Shown here one piece after another: positions 25,222-33,721 of a stretch of DNA of 64,000 nt. A model generated the notes under the pieces. It was given only the letters and a program-made list of their open reading frames with translations, did no database searches and had not been told where the DNA came from. Position 1 is the first letter of the stretch. Each line of letters opens with the position of its first letter. Position numbers and translations under genes: made by a program. The DNA is from Kribbella sindirgiensis (GTDB lineage: Bacteria; Actinomycetota; Actinomycetes; Propionibacteriales; Kribbellaceae): assembly GCF_004331435.1 (NCBI RefSeq), contig NZ_SJKA01000026.1:1-64000 (forward strand), read 5' to 3'.

Positions 25222-27804
25222 TCAGCCGACCCGTTGGACGGCGGCGAAGCGGTCGACGGTGACCTGGACCGCGGCTTGGCGGGCGTCGGCGACCTCGTTC
25301 TCCTTCAGCGTCCGGTCCGGCGCCCGGAACCGCAGCGCGAACGCGAGCGACTTCTTTCCCTCGCCGATCTGCTCACCGGTGTACACGTCGAACAGCCGCA
25401 CCGACTCCAGCAGCTCACCCGCACCCTCAACCAGCGCCGCCTGTACGTCGGCTGCCGCGACCTCGGCCGGGACGATCAACGCAACGTCCTCCTTGGCCAC
25501 CGGGTACGACGAGAACGGCTGCGCCGCGATCGACTCCGGACCCGCCGCGATCAGCGCGTCGAGGTCGAGCTCGACCGCACTCGACCGCGCCGGCAGACCG
25601 AACGCCTGACACACCTTCGGGTGCAGCTCACCCGCGTGCCCGATCACGGTGCCATCTGGGCCACCGACCGAGAACTCCGCGCACCGCCCCGGGTGCCACG
25701 GCGCGAGCTCCACGTTCTTCACGACCGGCTCGACCCCGACCACCGACGCGATCAGCCGCGCGACCTGCACCGCGTCGGCCCAACCGGCCGGACGACCCTT
25801 ACCCCACCAGCCGGTCGGCGCCAGCGCACCGGTCAGCACCACACCGACGTGCAGCGGCTGGTCCGGGAGCGCGTCGTACAGCGTCTGGACCTCGGCGTCA
25901 CTCGGCCGCTGCGCGACCGACGGCAGCGGCGCGGGCTTCGTCTCCGCCTTCGGCAGGAACACCAGACCGGTCTGGAAGATCGCCAGGTCGTTCGCACCAC
26001 GGCCGACGTTGCGCTCGGCGGTGCGGAGCAGGGTCGCGAGCAGAGTGGTCTGCATCGACGGCTCTTCGTCGGAGATCGGGTTGACGAGCTTGACCGTCGT
26101 ACGGCGGACGTCGTCGGCCGGTACGCCCATCGCGTCGAAGTCGGCGTCACCCGTGAACGGGTAGGACACGACCTCGGTCAGCCCCGCACCCACCAGCGCG
26201 GTCGCCACCCGCCGCCGCCGGCGCTGCGAAACCGTCAGCCCCTGCCCGCCCGGCGCAGCCGGCAGAACCGACGGCACGTTGTCGAACCCGAACAACCGAA
26301 TGACCTCTTCAGCAAAGTCATTAGGATCCCGCAAATCCGGCCGCCAGGACGGCGGAGTAACCGTCAGCAGGTCGTCACCCTCGACCGATGTTGATCCGAC
26401 GCTCGTGGAGCCGACCTCGGCCAACACCGGAGCGTGCGCACCCGCGGCCAACGGAGCGGCGACCGCATCCGCTGCCGCGGCTTCGACCGTGCAGCCCACC
26501 GAAGCCAGGTGCCGGACCGTCTCGTCGAGCGTGATCACAGCACCGGCCACCCGGGCAGCGTGGTCGGCGCGGAGGGTGACGGGGGCCGGCTTCGGGTGGG
26601 TGTCGACGACAGTTTCGTCGGGGAGGACGGTGCCACCCGCGTACTCGGACAGGAGGTCCGCGACCCGCTGGGCGGCGTACCGCGGCAGGTTCGGGTCGAC
26701 CTCGCGCTCGAACCGGCGCGACGCCTCCGACGACAGCTTGTGCCGGCGCGACGCCCGCGCGATCACGATCGGGTCGAAATGCGCGGCCTCGATCACCACG
26801 TCGGTGGTCGCGTCCGAGATCTCCGTCGACGCACCGCCCATCACCCCCGCGGCGCCGATCGCGCCGGAGTCGTCGGTGATCAGCAGATCCTCGGGGTCCA
26901 GCTCGCGGGTCTGGTCGTCCAGCGTCATCAGCTTCTCGCCGGCGTTCGCCCGCCGTACGACGATCTCACCGCTCAGCCGGTCCTTGTCGTACCCGTGGAT
27001 CGGCTGACCCAGCTCGAGCATCACGTAGTTCGTGACATCGACCCCGATCGAGATCGGCCGCATCCCGGCCGCGAGCAGCCGCTTCTGCATCCACCGCGGC
27101 GACAGCGCCTTGGCGTCGATCCCGGTCACCGTCCGCGTGACGAACACACTGCACGCCTCGGCATCGTCGACCCGCACCGGATACCCACCCGATCCGGACC
27201 CGTTCAACGGCAGCGCCGCCGGATCCTTCAGCGGTACGCCGTACGCCGTCGCCGCCTCACGCGCCACGCCACGGATCGACAGGCAGTACCCACGATCCGG
27301 CGTGACCGCGATGTCGAGTACGTCGTCGCTCAGCGAGAGCAACTCGATCGCGTCATCACCCGGCGTGGCCTCGCCCGGCTCCAGGACGACGATGCCGTGC
27401 GTACCGTCGTCGCCGAGACCGAGCTCCGCGCTCGAACAGATCATCCCGTTGGACACGTGCCCGTACGTCTTCCGCGCCGAGATCGCGAACCCGCCCGGCA
27501 GCACCGCGCCCGGCAGCACGACGACCACGAGATCGCCGACCTCGAAGTTGTGCGCACCGCAGACCACCCACTGCGGCTCGTCCTTGCCGATGTCCAGTGA
27601 GCACCAGCGGATCGTCTTGCCGTTCTTCTGCGGCTCGTTCTCGTAGGTCAGCACCTTGCCGACCACGAGCGGGCCGGTCAGGTCGGACTCCTCGACGGTC
27701 TCCACCTCGAGACCGGCCCGGATCAGCTGCTCCGCGACGTCGCGGCCGGTCACCCCGTCCGGCAGGTCGACGTACTCACGAAGCCATGACAGTGGGACCC
27801 GCAT
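25222..27804 (-). CDS. pheT: Phenylalanyl-tRNA synthetase beta subunit
   Basis: Beta chain of the (alpha-beta)2 enzyme charging tRNA-Phe. The 860 residues show the full domain order: N-terminal EMAP/tRNA-binding domain (VVGKVLTYENEPQ, VVCGAHNFEVGDLVVV), B3/B4 editing domain (VTPDRGYCLSIRGVAREAA), B5 domain, the catalytic-like module (SYPFTGDADFDAMGV) and the C-terminal ferredoxin-like anticodon-binding domain (FSSYPVAKEDVALIVP to the end). It overlaps pheS by one base. Confidence 0.98.
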   Translation of the reverse strand: MRVPLSWLREYVDLPDGVTGRDVAEQLIRAGLEVETVEESDLTGPLVVGKVLTYENEPQKNGKTIRWCSLDIGKDEPQWVVCGAHNFEVGDLVVVVLPGAVLPGGFAISARKTYGHVSNGMICSSAELGLGDDGTHGIVVLEPGEATPGDDAIELLSLSDDVLDIAVTPDRGYCLSIRGVAREAATAYGVPLKDPAALPLNGSGSGGYPVRVDDAEACSVFVTRTVTGIDAKALSPRWMQKRLLAAGMRPISIGVDVTNYVMLELGQPIHGYDKDRLSGEIVVRRANAGEKLMTLDDQTRELDPEDLLITDDSGAIGAAGVMGGASTEISDATTDVVIEAAHFDPIVIARASRRHKLSSEASRRFEREVDPNLPRYAAQRVADLLSEYAGGTVLPDETVVDTHPKPAPVTLRADHAARVAGAVITLDETVRHLASVGCTVEAAAADAVAAPLAAGAHAPVLAEVGSTSVGSTSVEGDDLLTVTPPSWRPDLRDPNDFAEEVIRLFGFDNVPSVLPAAPGGQGLTVSQRRRRRVATALVGAGLTEVVSYPFTGDADFDAMGVPADDVRRTTVKLVNPISDEEPSMQTTLLATLLRTAERNVGRGANDLAIFQTGLVFLPKAETKPAPLPSVAQRPSDAEVQTLYDALPDQPLHVGVVLTGALAPTGWWGKGRPAGWADAVQVARLIASVVGVEPVVKNVELAPWHPGRCAEFSVGGPDGTVIGHAGELHPKVCQAFGLPARSSAVELDLDALIAAGPESIAAQPFSSYPVAKEDVALIVPAEVAAADVQAALVEGAGELLESVRLFDVYTGEQIGEGKKSLAFALRFRAPDRTLKENEVADARQAAVQVTVDRFAAVQRVG

Positions 27805-28913
27805 CAGATCTCCATCCCGAACTGGCGGCTGAACCGCACGTCACCCTCGACCATGTCCCGCATGTCCTCGACGCCGTTGCGGAACATCAGCGTCCGCTCC
27901 AGGCCCATGCCGAAGGCGAAACCGGAGTACCGGTCGGTGTCGATGCCGTTGGCCTGCAGGACCCGCGGGTTCACGACGCCGCAGCCGCCCCACTCGATCC
28001 AGCCCTCGCTGCCACAGGTGCGGCACGGCCGGTCCGGGTTGCCGACGGACGCGCCGCGGCAGACGAAGCACTTCAGGTCGACCTCGGCCGACGGCTCGGT
28101 GAACGGGAAGAAGTTCGGCCGCAGCCGCGCCTCCAGGCCCTCGCCGAACATCGACACGACGAAGTGGTCGAGCGTGCCCTTCAGGTGCGCGAGCGTGATC
28201 CCTTCGTCAATAACGAGCCCCTCGACCTGGTGGAAGACCGGCGTGTGCGTCGCGTCCAGCTCGTCGGTGCGGAACACGCGGCCCGGGCAGATCACGTAGA
28301 TCGGGGGCTTGCGGGACAGCATCGAGCGCGCCTGCACCGGCGAGGTGTGAGTCCGCAGTACCTTGCCGGAGCCGGCCGGCTCGACGAAGAACGTGTCCTG
28401 CATCTGCCGCGCCGGGTGGTCGGGCTGGAAGTTCAGGGCGTCGAAGTTCAGCCATTCCGCCTCGACCTCGGGGCCTTCCGCGACATCCCAGCCGAGCGCG
28501 GTGAACACGTCCGCGACCTGCTCGGAGATCAGCGACAACGGGTGCCTGGCGCCGAGCCGCGGGGTGTGCCAGGGCAGCGTCACGTCGACACGCTCGGTGT
28601 CCAGCATCCGCTCCTCGTGCTCGGCCTCGAGCACCGCGAGCCGGGACGCGAACCCCTCGTTGATCGCCTTCCGCGCCGCGCCGATCCGCTGACCGGCCTC
28701 CTTCCGGGCCTGCGGCGGCAGCGCGCCGATCTCCCGGTTGGCGAGCACGATCGGCGACTTGTCGCCGAGATGCGCGGTCTTGGCCTCCTGCAAGGCAGCC
28801 AGATCGGCCGCCCCGGTAAACGCCGTCAGCGCCTCGTCGCGGGTCCGCTCCACCTCTTCGGCATGCAGCGGCGTCACTTCGACCGGGTCGTAATCAGTGT
28901 TGGGACCGGACAT
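27804..28913 (-). CDS. pheS: Phenylalanyl-tRNA synthetase alpha subunit
   Basis: Catalytic alpha chain of PheRS, 369 residues. The N-terminal coiled-coil region is followed by class II core motifs, including HPARQMQDTFFV (motif 2 region), VFHQVEGLVIDEG and the closing GFAFGMGLERTLMFRNG (motif 3). A four-Cys cluster (CFVCRG with CRTCG) lies in the insertion between motifs 2 and 3. ATG at 28913 begins the normal family N-terminus; the frame runs 31 codons further up without homology-like sequence. pheT follows at once. A weak -10-like TAGACT lies about 45 bp upstream of the ATG. Confidence 0.97.
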   Translation of the reverse strand: MSGPNTDYDPVEVTPLHAEEVERTRDEALTAFTGAADLAALQEAKTAHLGDKSPIVLANREIGALPPQARKEAGQRIGAARKAINEGFASRLAVLEAEHEERMLDTERVDVTLPWHTPRLGARHPLSLISEQVADVFTALGWDVAEGPEVEAEWLNFDALNFQPDHPARQMQDTFFVEPAGSGKVLRTHTSPVQARSMLSRKPPIYVICPGRVFRTDELDATHTPVFHQVEGLVIDEGITLAHLKGTLDHFVVSMFGEGLEARLRPNFFPFTEPSAEVDLKCFVCRGASVGNPDRPCRTCGSEGWIEWGGCGVVNPRVLQANGIDTDRYSGFAFGMGLERTLMFRNGVEDMRDMVEGDVRFSRQFGMEI

Positions 28914-29027
28914 GGCTCGCTCTCGGGTTGGTACGTCTGCGGATTGCAGTCTAGAAACCCCAGGCCCAAGACCGTGAATCGGCCGTCCACAACCACCCCA
29001 CGGCATTCGGCTCAGAAGCTGCAGCTG

Positions 29028-29110
29028 GACAGTACGTATACGCCTAGTACTCGCGACTGCACGCGTGACAAGCGGCTGGTGATGCGGGTAGTGGACGTAT
29101 ACGTACTGTC
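29028..29110. repeat. 83-bp intergenic inverted repeat with 15-bp perfect arms
   Basis: GACAGTACGTATACG (29028-29042) is repeated perfectly in inverted orientation at 29096-29110, around a 53-bp centre. It lies between the small membrane gene ending at 29133 and pheS, which are on the same strand. The arms are unlike the two other palindrome families in the window. It could terminate the upstream unit or be a separate small repeat element. Confidence 0.8.
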
Positions 29111-29132
29111 GGCCTGCCGACTGTGGGGAGGG

Positions 29133-29474
29133 TCAGCCCAGGTGGTGTCTGGCGCGGGTGACGCCGACCAGGATCCCGGCTCCGGCCAGGAGCGCGCCGA
29201 CGCCGATCGGGAGGAAGAAGGTCGGGTAGTCCACGACCGCGGATGGGTCGGCCCACGGCTCGTGGCCCGGCTCGGGCTCGGCGAGGAGCAAGTACACCGC
29301 CCCGGCCACGTCGTACGCGGCCGCCAGGACGAGCGCCAGGATCGCGAGGCCGCGCGACCAGGCCAGCACCCGCCGGTTCCCGCGCGACCGGCCGAACAAC
29401 ATGAGACCGAGCGCGATCGGGAGCAGGATGAACTGCGACATCAAGACCAGGTTCGCGATCTCCTGATCAGTCAC
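29133..29474 (-). CDS. Small polytopic membrane protein, unknown function
   Basis: A 113-residue protein with three or four hydrophobic segments (LVLMSQFILLPIALGLMLFG, ILALVLAAAYDVAGAVYLLL, FFLPIGVGALLAGAGILVGV). GTG at 29474 is chosen because it overlaps the stop of the upstream paralogue gene by 8 bp, giving a coupled start with no extra N-terminal tail. The C-terminal PIGVGALLAGAGILVG resembles the last membrane segment of the neighbouring gene product at 30394-31347, so it may be a detached relative of that region. No domain is recognised. Confidence 0.6.
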   Translation of the reverse strand: MTDQEIANLVLMSQFILLPIALGLMLFGRSRGNRRVLAWSRGLAILALVLAAAYDVAGAVYLLLAEPEPGHEPWADPSAVVDYPTFFLPIGVGALLAGAGILVGVTRARHHLG

Positions 29475-30381
29475 GAGCTCCCCAACGCAGCGCACGCACC
29501 GACCAGGCAACCGCCAGGAACCCGAACAGGAGCGCGACCACGGCCGGCGGAGACGAGAAACTCGGCTGGTCCGGACCCATGCTGAGCCTGCCGGGCGGCG
29601 TTTCGGTCGGGTTCGGGACGACGACGTCGAGGACGAGGTAGACGGCGGCGAGCACGGTCCCGACGGCGCCGGCGAGCAGACCGGAGATCGACGGGATGCT
29701 CTCGTCCGCGATCCGTCCACCGCGGGCGAGGAACACGAGGACCGCCGTCACCACGAGTGGACCGAGTACGGCGGCGTACCAGACCGTCAGTTCGAGCGCT
29801 CCGGGGCTGCCCGCGAGGCTGTTCCGAGCGCTCATCGCGAGGATCGTCAAGGCCGCGCACACCACGAGGCCGGCGACGACCAAGCCGCGCCTCAGCGCCA
29901 TCCGATGCACACTGATCCGGCCGACGACGAACGACAGCAGGGCGAGCGGGATCATCAGCTGCGCCGTGTAGAGCAACACGTCCACGAGTGGCTGCGACTC
30001 GTGTGGGTAGCCCGGTTGGATGCGGGCCAGCTCGCGCTTCGTCAACCCGGACCGTTGCATCCAGTCCGCGAGTACGGCCGGGTCCATGTCGTCGATGCGC
30101 GCGAGATTGGCCTCGGCCGCGATCCGCCGTACGGCGTCCTCGTCGCCCGACATCCGCATCAGGTGACCGACCGCGCAGTGCCGGCCGTCGCGGTCCACGA
30201 AGTACGGCGTGTTGGCCAGGGTGGTGTCGTTGCGCGGAAAGGCCCGGCTCTTCCGGTACGCCCGGAGTACGTCGAGATTCCGCAGCCGCTCGGGATCAGA
30301 GGACGGTCGCCGCCGGAGCTCGTGTTCCACGGTCCAGAGCTGGATCCGGCTCGGCAGGTCGATCAGCCACCGTCGCGTCAT
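29467..30381 (-). CDS. Membrane protein with conserved HCAVGHLM domain, paralogue 2
   Basis: A 304-residue protein of no assigned function. Residues 1-125 form a soluble domain with strikingly conserved blocks: RNLDVLRAYRKSRAFPRND, TPYFVDRDGRHCAVGHLM (HCAVGHLM at 68-75), GLTKRELARIQPGYP. The remainder has about five hydrophobic segments. It is a close paralogue of the next gene upstream (30394-31347), mostly in the N-terminal domain. The Cys-His and acidic residues in DRDGRHCAVGH could bind a metal or be catalytic; this is inference. A similar arrangement of motifs occurs in unassigned proteins of other phyla, from memory. Confidence 0.75.
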   Translation of the reverse strand: MTRRWLIDLPSRIQLWTVEHELRRRPSSDPERLRNLDVLRAYRKSRAFPRNDTTLANTPYFVDRDGRHCAVGHLMRMSGDEDAVRRIAAEANLARIDDMDPAVLADWMQRSGLTKRELARIQPGYPHESQPLVDVLLYTAQLMIPLALLSFVVGRISVHRMALRRGLVVAGLVVCAALTILAMSARNSLAGSPGALELTVWYAAVLGPLVVTAVLVFLARGGRIADESIPSISGLLAGAVGTVLAAVYLVLDVVVPNPTETPPGRLSMGPDQPSFSSPPAVVALLFGFLAVAWSVRALRWGARD

Positions 30382-30410
30382 GCCTGAATGCTGTCAGTGC
30401 ACCGGGTCGT
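30351..30410. repeat. 60-bp direct repeat, copy 1 (duplication junction)
   Basis: Matches 31317-31376 at 59 of 60 positions in the same orientation. It spans the first codons of the gene at 29467-30381, the short intergenic gap and the last codons of the gene at 30394-31347. Similarity continues weakly for about 17 bp further left. This is the footprint expected of a tandem duplication. Confidence 0.9.
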
Positions 30411-31347
30411 TCAGGCGCCGCAGGCCGACGACTCCGATCCCGAGGGCGAGCAGACCGAGCAGAAGAGCCCCGAAGCCGATCGGGAAGGAGACGTCAACGC
30501 CGCTGACGGCCCCACCGTAGGGCAGGGGAAGGCCCCCGTCCCCGACCGGTTCCTCGGGCTCGCGGCCGGCCAGGTCGACGGCGCCGACGATGAGATAGGC
30601 ACCGGTCACGATCGTCATCAGCACGCCCACGGCCGCTCCGGTGATCGGCGCCACGGCCGCCTCACGGACCCGGTCGCGGCTCACCAGCCGGAGCATCACG
30701 ACGGTGGCCAGGATCGGTCCGGCAATCACGACGGCCCACCCGAACCAGATCAGAGTGAGGCCGTCCCCGCTGTGGATCCCACCCATCCAGACCGTCATAT
30801 ACCCCAGCACCGACCACAGCGTGCACAGGAGCACGGTGGCTCCGACCAGGCCTTGCCGCAGTCCGGTGCGCCGCAGCCCGATCCGTCCGAGCAAGCCGGA
30901 CAGCAGCGCGAACGGCACCAGCATCAACGCGGTCCAGAGCAGCAGGTCGACGGCGGCCTGACCACTGCTCGAGTACTGCGGCTGGATCCGTGCGAGTTCT
31001 CGCTTGGTCAGGCCGGAGCGGTCGGCCCAGGCGAGATCCGCCGGGTTCATATCGCCGATGCGGGCGAGGTTGGCGGTGGCCGCGATTCGGCGTACGGCGT
31101 TGTGTTCGCCGGACTCGCGCATCAGGTGGCCGACCGCGCAGTGCCGGCCGTCCGCGTCGACGAAGTACGGCGTACTGCGCAGGCCGGTGTCGTTGCGTGG
31201 GAAGGCACGGCTCTTGCGGTACTCCCGTAGTACGTCGAGATTCCGGAGCCTGGCCGGGTCTGAGGACGACGAACGGTGGCGGATCTGGAACTCCGCCGAC
31301 CAGAGATGGATCCGGGTCGGCAGGTCGATCAGCCACCGTCGCGTCAT
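30394..31347 (-). CDS. Membrane protein with conserved HCAVGHLM domain, paralogue 1
   Basis: A 317-residue paralogue of the product of 29467-30381. The N-terminal domain carries the same blocks (YRKSRAFPRND at 43-53, DGRHCAVGHLM at 66-76, GLTKREL at 112-118, IQPQY at 121-125). Five or so membrane segments follow, with less conservation than the N-terminus. Its last residues, NDPVH, mirror the DDPVH end of the MFS protein upstream and lie inside the duplication junction repeat, so its tail was probably replaced during duplication. Function unknown; tethering of a cytoplasmic domain to the membrane is the most that can be inferred. Confidence 0.75.
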   Translation of the reverse strand: MTRRWLIDLPTRIHLWSAEFQIRHRSSSSDPARLRNLDVLREYRKSRAFPRNDTGLRSTPYFVDADGRHCAVGHLMRESGEHNAVRRIAATANLARIGDMNPADLAWADRSGLTKRELARIQPQYSSSGQAAVDLLLWTALMLVPFALLSGLLGRIGLRRTGLRQGLVGATVLLCTLWSVLGYMTVWMGGIHSGDGLTLIWFGWAVVIAGPILATVVMLRLVSRDRVREAAVAPITGAAVGVLMTIVTGAYLIVGAVDLAGREPEEPVGDGGLPLPYGGAVSGVDVSFPIGFGALLLGLLALGIGVVGLRRLNDPVH

Positions 31348-31376
31348 ACCTGAATGCTGTCAGTGCACCGGGTCGT
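31317..31376. repeat. 60-bp direct repeat, copy 2 (duplication junction)
   Basis: Partner of 30351-30410. This copy covers the start of the paralogue at 30394-31347, the 12-bp gap, and the stop and last codons of the MFS gene at 31360-32883. The near identity implies a recent duplication or ongoing gene conversion. Confidence 0.9.
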
Positions 31377-32883
31377 CAACGGCCGGTACGGCGTCCTGCA
31401 CCTTCTTCTCGCCCTTCGGGAGGACCGCCAGCGCGACCACCGCGCCGGCGACCGCGCCGATCGCGCCGACCGTCATCGCGATCGACATGGCGTCGACGAA
31501 CGCGTGCTTGGCCGCGCCGAGGAAGTCCGGGCCGAGTGCCAGGGTGTCGGCGATCGACTTACGGGCCGCCTCCGGGACGGAGTCCGGCAGCGCCGACGAG
31601 TACGCCGCGGCGAGCACACTGCCCAGTACGGCGACCGAGAGCGCGGCACCCGTCTGCTGCACCGTGTCGTTCATCGCCGACCCGACACCGCGGTGCTCCG
31701 GCGGAACGGCCTGCATCAACAGCGTGTACGCCGCCGGACCGGCCAGGCCACCGCCGATCCCCATCACCAGCAGGCCGATGATCAGCAACCCGTACCCGCT
31801 CGTGTCGGACACCTGGGTCAGGATGGCGAAGCTGCCCGCGATGATCAGCAGACCGAGCGAGATCAGCGTCCGGTCGGCGACCTTCTTGCCGAGCGTCGCC
31901 CCGAGACCGTTGAACAGCGCCGCGGACAGCGCATACGGGATCAACGCGAGCCCGGCCTTCAACGGCGTGTACCCGAGCGCGAACTGCAGGTACTGCGTCA
32001 ACGCCAGCAGCAATCCACCCGCGGTGAACGACAGCAGCACGATCGAGAAACTCGTACCGCTGAACCGCCGGTCCTTGAACAGCGCCAGCGGCACCATCGG
32101 ATGCGCACTGCGCTTCTCCCACAGGGCGAACGCCGTCAACGCGACCACCCCAACCGCGAGCGCGCCGAGCACCCGGCCGGAGCCCCAGCCGTGCAGCGGG
32201 ATCGAGACGATCGCCCAGACGATCGACGCCATACCGACAATCGTCAGGACGGCGCCCGCCGGGTCGACATCGCGGGCAGGGCCCTTCGACTCCGGGATCA
32301 GGGCCAGCGTGCCGATGATCGCCAGGATCGCGATCGGCACGTTCAGCCAGAAGATCGAGCCCCACCAGAAGTGGTTCAGCAGCACGCCGCCGACCGTCGG
32401 GCCGGCCACCACGCCCACCATCGCGACCATCGACCAGCCCGCCATCGCCTTGCGCTGCTCCTCCGGCGGGAACACCGTGAACAGCAGCGACAGCGTGCTC
32501 GGCATCAGCAGCGAGCCGCCGACACCCATCAGGCCGCGGCACGCGATCAGCTGCCACGGGTTCTCGGCCAGGGTCGCCAACAGCGACGCCAGGCCGAACA
32601 CGACCAGCCCGAGCAACAGCATCTTCCGCCGGCCGAACCGGTCGGAGAGGCTTCCCGCGGTCAGCAGCAGGCCCGCGAACGCCAGGATGTAGGCGTCGAT
32701 CACCCACTGGATGTCCGCGGGCGTCGCGCCCAGGTCGCGCATCAGCGACGGGATCGCCAGGTTGAGGACGGTGTTGTCGACCACCAGGACCATCAGGCTC
32801 AGGCAGAGGATCAGCAGGATCCACCAGCGCCGGGGGTGTCCCTGGTCGCTAGAGACGTCAGACTCGAACGGTGTACTAGTCAC
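31360..32883 (-). CDS. DHA2-family (EmrB/QacA) MFS drug efflux transporter
   Basis: A 507-residue proton-driven multidrug exporter of the 14-TM DHA2 family. Features are LMVLVVDNTVLNLAIPSLMR in TM1 with the conserved Asp, IQWVIDAYILAFAGLLLTAG, the loop motif DRFGRRKML, and motif-C-like MVGVVAGPTVGGVLL. GTG at 32883 is chosen because it directly follows the operator and precedes the TM1 region with a short polar lead; longer frames would run through the operator. It is divergent from a TetR regulator and separated by a 56-bp gap containing a perfect-looking operator. Pump substrate unknown. Confidence 0.92.
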   Translation of the reverse strand: MTSTPFESDVSSDQGHPRRWWILLILCLSLMVLVVDNTVLNLAIPSLMRDLGATPADIQWVIDAYILAFAGLLLTAGSLSDRFGRRKMLLLGLVVFGLASLLATLAENPWQLIACRGLMGVGGSLLMPSTLSLLFTVFPPEEQRKAMAGWSMVAMVGVVAGPTVGGVLLNHFWWGSIFWLNVPIAILAIIGTLALIPESKGPARDVDPAGAVLTIVGMASIVWAIVSIPLHGWGSGRVLGALAVGVVALTAFALWEKRSAHPMVPLALFKDRRFSGTSFSIVLLSFTAGGLLLALTQYLQFALGYTPLKAGLALIPYALSAALFNGLGATLGKKVADRTLISLGLLIIAGSFAILTQVSDTSGYGLLIIGLLVMGIGGGLAGPAAYTLLMQAVPPEHRGVGSAMNDTVQQTGAALSVAVLGSVLAAAYSSALPDSVPEAARKSIADTLALGPDFLGAAKHAFVDAMSIAMTVGAIGAVAGAVVALAVLPKGEKKVQDAVPAVDDPVH

Positions 32884-32920
32884 TCGCACACTGTATGACG
32901 ATCTCGTACGGTGTGCGAGT
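32882..32920. promoter_or_regulatory. TetR operator between efflux gene and its regulator
   Basis: Inverted repeat ACTCGCACACTGTA (32882-32895) and TACGGTGTGCGAGT (32907-32920), 13 of 14 positions paired, with an 11-bp spacer. It fills the divergent gap, touching the MFS start codon and ending 19 bp before the TetR start. Binding would block both genes, the usual arrangement for a ligand-released TetR repressor. Confidence 0.85.
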
Positions 32921-32939
32921 CCTTTGTAGGATGGACCGT

Positions 32940-33644
32940 ATGAAGGACTGGATCTGGACCCGGGAACGCAAGGCGGCACCCGCCCGGGAGACGCTCAGCC
33001 GCGAGCAGATCGTGGCTGCGGCGATGACGATCCTCGACACCGAGGGCATCGCCGGGCTGAGCATGCGCAAACTCGGCACCAAGCTGGCGGCGGGCGCGAC
33101 CAGCCTCTACTGGTACGTCGACACCAAGGACGACCTGATCGACCTGTTGATCGACGAGGTCTGGGGCGAGATCGACGTACCCGAGCCGGAGCTGGCCGGG
33201 TGGCGGGCCGGTGCGCTGCTGTTCGGGCACAGCCTGCGGTCCGCCGTACTGCGGCACCCGTGGCTGCCCGAGGTGATGTACACCCGCCCGAGCATCGGCC
33301 CGAACGCGATGTCGATGGGCTCCCGCGGACTGGTCCTGTTCGGGGCGGCCGGTTTCTCCGAGCACGAGATCGACCTCGCGCTGGGCAGCGTGATGTCGTA
33401 CGTCCTCGGCACGGTCAGTGCCGAGGTCGCCACCCGCGAGATGGTCCGCAAGTCCGGCCGCTCCCAGGAGAGCTGGGTCTCCGACATCCTCGAACAGGCG
33501 AAGGTCGTCGCCGGCGACTACCCCGAGATGCAGAAGTCCGTCCGCCGCCGCACCTCGATGGACCTCGACTCCGGCCTCACCGAGAACTTCGTCTTCGGCC
33601 TCGACGCCCTCCTCGACGGCCTCGAGTCCCGCGTCAAGAAGTAG
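32940..33644 (+). CDS. TetR-family repressor (TetR_C type) of the efflux gene
   Basis: A 234-residue regulator. The N-terminal helix-turn-helix domain reads LSREQIVAAAMTILDTEGIA, then LSMRKLGTKLAAGATSLYWYV. The C-terminal ligand and dimer domain resembles the classical tetracycline-repressor type (LIDEVWGEIDVPEP, LRHPWLPEVMYTRPS). ATG at 32940 is preferred; an ATG at 32931 is possible. Both give a weak AGGA-type ribosome site. It is divergent from the DHA2 exporter with a shared operator, so it very likely represses the pump and itself. The inducing drug is unknown. Confidence 0.92.
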   Translation: MKDWIWTRERKAAPARETLSREQIVAAAMTILDTEGIAGLSMRKLGTKLAAGATSLYWYVDTKDDLIDLLIDEVWGEIDVPEPELAGWRAGALLFGHSLRSAVLRHPWLPEVMYTRPSIGPNAMSMGSRGLVLFGAAGFSEHEIDLALGSVMSYVLGTVSAEVATREMVRKSGRSQESWVSDILEQAKVVAGDYPEMQKSVRRRTSMDLDSGLTENFVFGLDALLDGLESRVKK

Positions 33645-33721
33645 CCGCCCCGCCCGTACGGCGGCCTCCCCGATCCCGCGGCCCCGGCGGCCCCGACCTG
33701 AACGGCAGGGGTCTACCCATC

